7,799 nt of DNA from SZUA-217 sp034658975 (GTDB taxonomy: Bacteria; Actinomycetota; Acidimicrobiia; Spongiisociales; ZC4RG35), in NCBI GenBank assembly GCA_034658975.1, contig JAYEGJ010000113.1:1-7799 (forward strand). Reading direction: 5' to 3'. Below the pieces are notes generated by a model, which worked only from the letters and a program-made list of their open reading frames with translations, was not told where the DNA came from and ran no database searches. A program made the translations under genes and the position numbers. Positions 6,558 to 7,799 of the stretch are shown piece by piece; the first letter of the stretch is position 1, and each line of letters begins with the position of its first letter.

Positions 6558-6641
6558 CTCCCCCAGGAACGGAACGACCGTTTCCTCCCCCAGGAGCGAA
6601 GCGACGTTGGGGGAGGTGTTGCCGGAGGCGACGGAGGGGGA
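6558..6641. repeat. Nested inverted and tandem repeat element between divergent genes
   Basis: A 9-bp perfect inverted repeat, CCTCCCCCA (6584-6592) with TGGGGGAGG (6608-6616), has a 15-nt spacer. An outer pair, CTCCCCC (6558-6564) with GGGGGAG (6635-6641), encloses it. The left arm is also a tandem copy: 6558-6578 and 6585-6605 match at 18 of 21 bases with a 27-bp period. The composition and the AGGAGCGAAGCGAC core look like a dispersed REP-type intergenic repeat. Read on the + strand it gives a low-complexity, Gly-rich peptide, so it is not taken as an N-terminal part of the hydrolase. Confidence 0.6.
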
Positions 6642-6673
6642 GAAATCCCACAGTCATTCGTAGGACGGGCCGC

Positions 6674-6679
6674 TAAGTT
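6674..6679 (+). promoter_or_regulatory. Candidate -10 box for a leaderless hydrolase transcript
   Basis: TAAGTT ends 7 nt before the A of the ATG at 6687, the spacing expected if transcription starts on the first base of the start codon. The gene lacks a Shine-Dalgarno site at a usable distance, and leaderless mRNAs are common in Actinobacteria. The -35 region (CAGTCA near 6651) is a weak match. Confidence 0.35.
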
Positions 6680-6686
6680 CCGAGCC

Positions 6687-7490
6687 ATGGAGTCGGGATA
6701 CGTACCGGTCGGCGAGACGAGGATCTACTACGAGGATGCCGGCGAAGGTCAAGCCCTCTTGTTTATCCACGCCGGGGTCGCCGATTCGAGAATGTGGCAG
6801 GGGCAGATGGGTTTCGACGGATATCGCACCGTCTCCTTCGACCAGCGCGGATTTGGCAAGACCGGATGGGTGCCGGGACCCTATGCCGATCGAGAAGATG
6901 CCATTGCTGTCATGGATCATCTCGGCATCGGTTCGGCGGTGATCGTCGGCTGCTCGTTGGGCGGTGGGATCGCGATGCACGTGGCCCTGGCATCCCCCGA
7001 GCGCGTGGATGCTCTCGTGCTGGTGGGAGCAGCCGCCCGTGGCTGGGAGCCAATGGACGGGTGGCCGGAGTCCGAGTTGTGGGATCAGGTTGAGGCGGCA
7101 TCCGAATCGGGAGACCTCGACACCCTCGTCGAGTTGGAGGCCCGGGTCTGGCTCGCCGGGCACGGACGGACGTTGGACGACATCGAACCTGCCCTCATTC
7201 ACCTTTTCCTCGAGATGGATCTGATCCCCGCCGCAACAGAAAAGGAACGGAGCAAGTACGTGGAGCCGTTCGAGCCACCGGTGAATGGCCGGCTCGACGA
7301 GATAGCCGTTCCGACTCTCGCAGTGGTCGGTGCCCATGATCAACACGACCTGATCGAGTCGGCGTGGTACCTGGCCGATCGACTCAGCGACAGACCGCCC
7401 GCGATCATCCAGAACTCCGCCCATCTGCCATCTCTGGAACGGCCGACCGTGTTCAACCAGGTTTTGCGGGAGTTTCTGACAACAATCTGA
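6687..7490 (+). CDS. Alpha/beta hydrolase
   Basis: The 267-residue protein has the single-domain alpha/beta hydrolase fold seen in 3-oxoadipate enol-lactonases, esterases and related enzymes. LLFIHAG (24-30) supplies the oxyanion-hole region, FDQRGFGKT (51-59) is the typical loop after strand 4, and GCSLGG (88-93) is the nucleophile elbow with Ser90. Asp218 in VVGAHD and His246 in NSAHLPSLERP complete the triad. A small helical cap lies at about 120-195. No signal peptide is seen, so it is probably cytosolic. The substrate cannot be told; nearby genes give no pathway. I chose ATG 6687 because homologous sequence begins at MESGYVPVGETRIYYED, although the frame stays open back to 6459 through the repeat element and the rplJ leader. 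No obvious terminator follows at once; only a 6-bp hairpin (7497-7513) without a T-run is seen. Confidence 0.88.
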   Translation: MESGYVPVGETRIYYEDAGEGQALLFIHAGVADSRMWQGQMGFDGYRTVSFDQRGFGKTGWVPGPYADREDAIAVMDHLGIGSAVIVGCSLGGGIAMHVALASPERVDALVLVGAAARGWEPMDGWPESELWDQVEAASESGDLDTLVELEARVWLAGHGRTLDDIEPALIHLFLEMDLIPAATEKERSKYVEPFEPPVNGRLDEIAVPTLAVVGAHDQHDLIESAWYLADRLSDRPPAIIQNSAHLPSLERPTVFNQVLREFLTTI

Positions 7491-7553
7491 TCGCCTTCCA
7501 GGTTTTCCCTGGACACCTGAGCAACACCGCGCGACACTTGGTTAGTTGACAAC

Positions 7554-7756
7554 AGGGGGTCTCCGTGTGACCGGGCGGGTTCCCTGACCGCCCCCGCTCG
7601 CTACTCGGACCCGAAAACAGTGAGGGCCGCGTGGCCGACTGCGATGAGACCAGCCCCTACCCTGGTCCACAGAGAGTTGTCGGTGACGTGCGGACGGTGG
7701 ACCTGGCAGCCAAGCCCTCCAAGCCCACGGAGAGTCCGAGGCGCGGAGATCCCCCT
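7554..7756 (+). ncRNA. Candidate structured RNA, family not recognised
   Basis: No convincing protein gene lies between 7491 and 7799, but the sequence folds well on paper. A closing helix pairs 7554-7565 with 7744-7756: twelve Watson-Crick pairs with one bulged T at 7750, continuing inward as U-G, G-C, U-G (7566-7568 with 7741-7743). Next to it a perfect 7-bp helix, 7604-7610 with 7734-7740 (CTCGGAC with GTCCGAG), could stack on the first. Between them is a hairpin, 7573-7578 with 7588-7593. Inside is a 13-bp helix with a 2-nt bulge, 7627-7639 with 7679-7693, capped by a hairpin 7648-7653 with 7662-7667. An intrinsic terminator follows 14 bp later, which favours the + strand. Size and rough shape leave room for a 6S-like RNA or the leader of a gene beyond the edge. 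I found no RNase P, tmRNA, SRP or common riboswitch motifs. TTGACA at 7546-7551 has no good -10 partner. Confidence 0.45.
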
Positions 7757-7770
7757 ATCTTGCCAACAAT

Positions 7771-7796
7771 GAAAAGCCCCCCTTCGGGGGCTTTTC
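7771..7796. terminator. Intrinsic terminator at the right edge
   Basis: An 11-bp perfect stem, GAAAAGCCCCC (7771-7781) with GGGGGCTTTTC (7786-7796), encloses a CTTC loop (or a CTTCGG-type closure). The strong GC head and four T residues on each strand make it a good bidirectional terminator. On the + strand it would end the candidate RNA at 7554-7756 or act as an attenuator for a gene outside the window; on the minus strand it could end a gene coming from the right. Confidence 0.85.
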
Positions 7797-7799
7797 TAA

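Noticed and set aside
6459..6686. Upstream in-frame extension of the hydrolase (76 residues)
   Set aside because: It is a Gly-rich, low-complexity translation of the repeat element and the rplJ leader and promoter. The family's conserved start is at 6687.
7497..7513. TCCAGG/CCTGGA hairpin after the hydrolase as its terminator
   Set aside because: The stem is 6 bp and no T-run follows; the T residues are in the loop.
7546..7551. Perfect TTGACA as the -35 of a promoter for the candidate RNA
   Set aside because: No -10-like hexamer lies 16-18 nt downstream, and such a promoter would start transcription inside the closing helix.
7491..7799. RNase P RNA, tmRNA, SRP RNA or a cobalamin, FMN, TPP or SAM riboswitch in the right-hand gap
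   Set aside because: None of their conserved sequence blocks could be found on either strand; only AGAGTCCGAG faintly recalls the end of a cobalamin switch.

Overview
The window is high-GC bacterial DNA with tightly packed genes. It most likely comes from the Actinobacteriota, possibly a deep or uncultured lineage such as the Acidimicrobiia. Pointers are a phosphoserine phosphatase with two N-terminal ACT domains and 408 residues (the layout and size of mycobacterial SerB2), an end fragment resembling the mycothiol-synthase type of GNAT acetyltransferase, a probable leaderless gene, and an L10 leader RNA with an actinobacterial look. The taxonomic call is an inference from family resemblance; no rRNA is present.

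Layout from left to right. (1) The tail of a GNAT acetyltransferase on the + strand (to 239) runs in from outside and converges on (2) a minus-strand pair: a two-domain GNAT acetyltransferase (1627-2661) followed 10 bp later by serB (390-1616), the last step of serine synthesis. (3) A 75-bp divergent spacer leads to pepN (2737-5280, +), an M1 zinc aminopeptidase that starts with TTG behind a good Shine-Dalgarno site. (4) pepN converges on the ribosomal stalk operon rplJ-rplL (minus strand, 6380 to 5383). The 102-bp gap between them holds a perfect 18-bp palindrome and a strong bidirectional terminator. (5) Upstream of rplJ are an autoregulatory L10 leader, an attenuator-like hairpin and a recognisable sigma70-type promoter. 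(6) An inverted and tandem repeat element (about 6558-6641) separates this promoter from the divergently transcribed alpha/beta hydrolase gene (6687-7490, +). (7) The last 309 bp have no convincing protein gene. They hold what looks like a folded RNA of about 200 nt, closed by a long GC-rich helix and followed by an intrinsic terminator.

Most of the window is housekeeping: serine synthesis, peptide turnover and the ribosomal stalk. rplJ and rplL are translationally close, and the rplL ribosome-binding site is written in the last codons of rplJ. No rpoB follows rplL; the operon appears to stop at the terminator. No mobile element, CRISPR array, tRNA or rRNA was seen. The least explained parts are the structured region at 7554-7796, the palindrome at 5288-5305 and the repeat element at 6558-6641.
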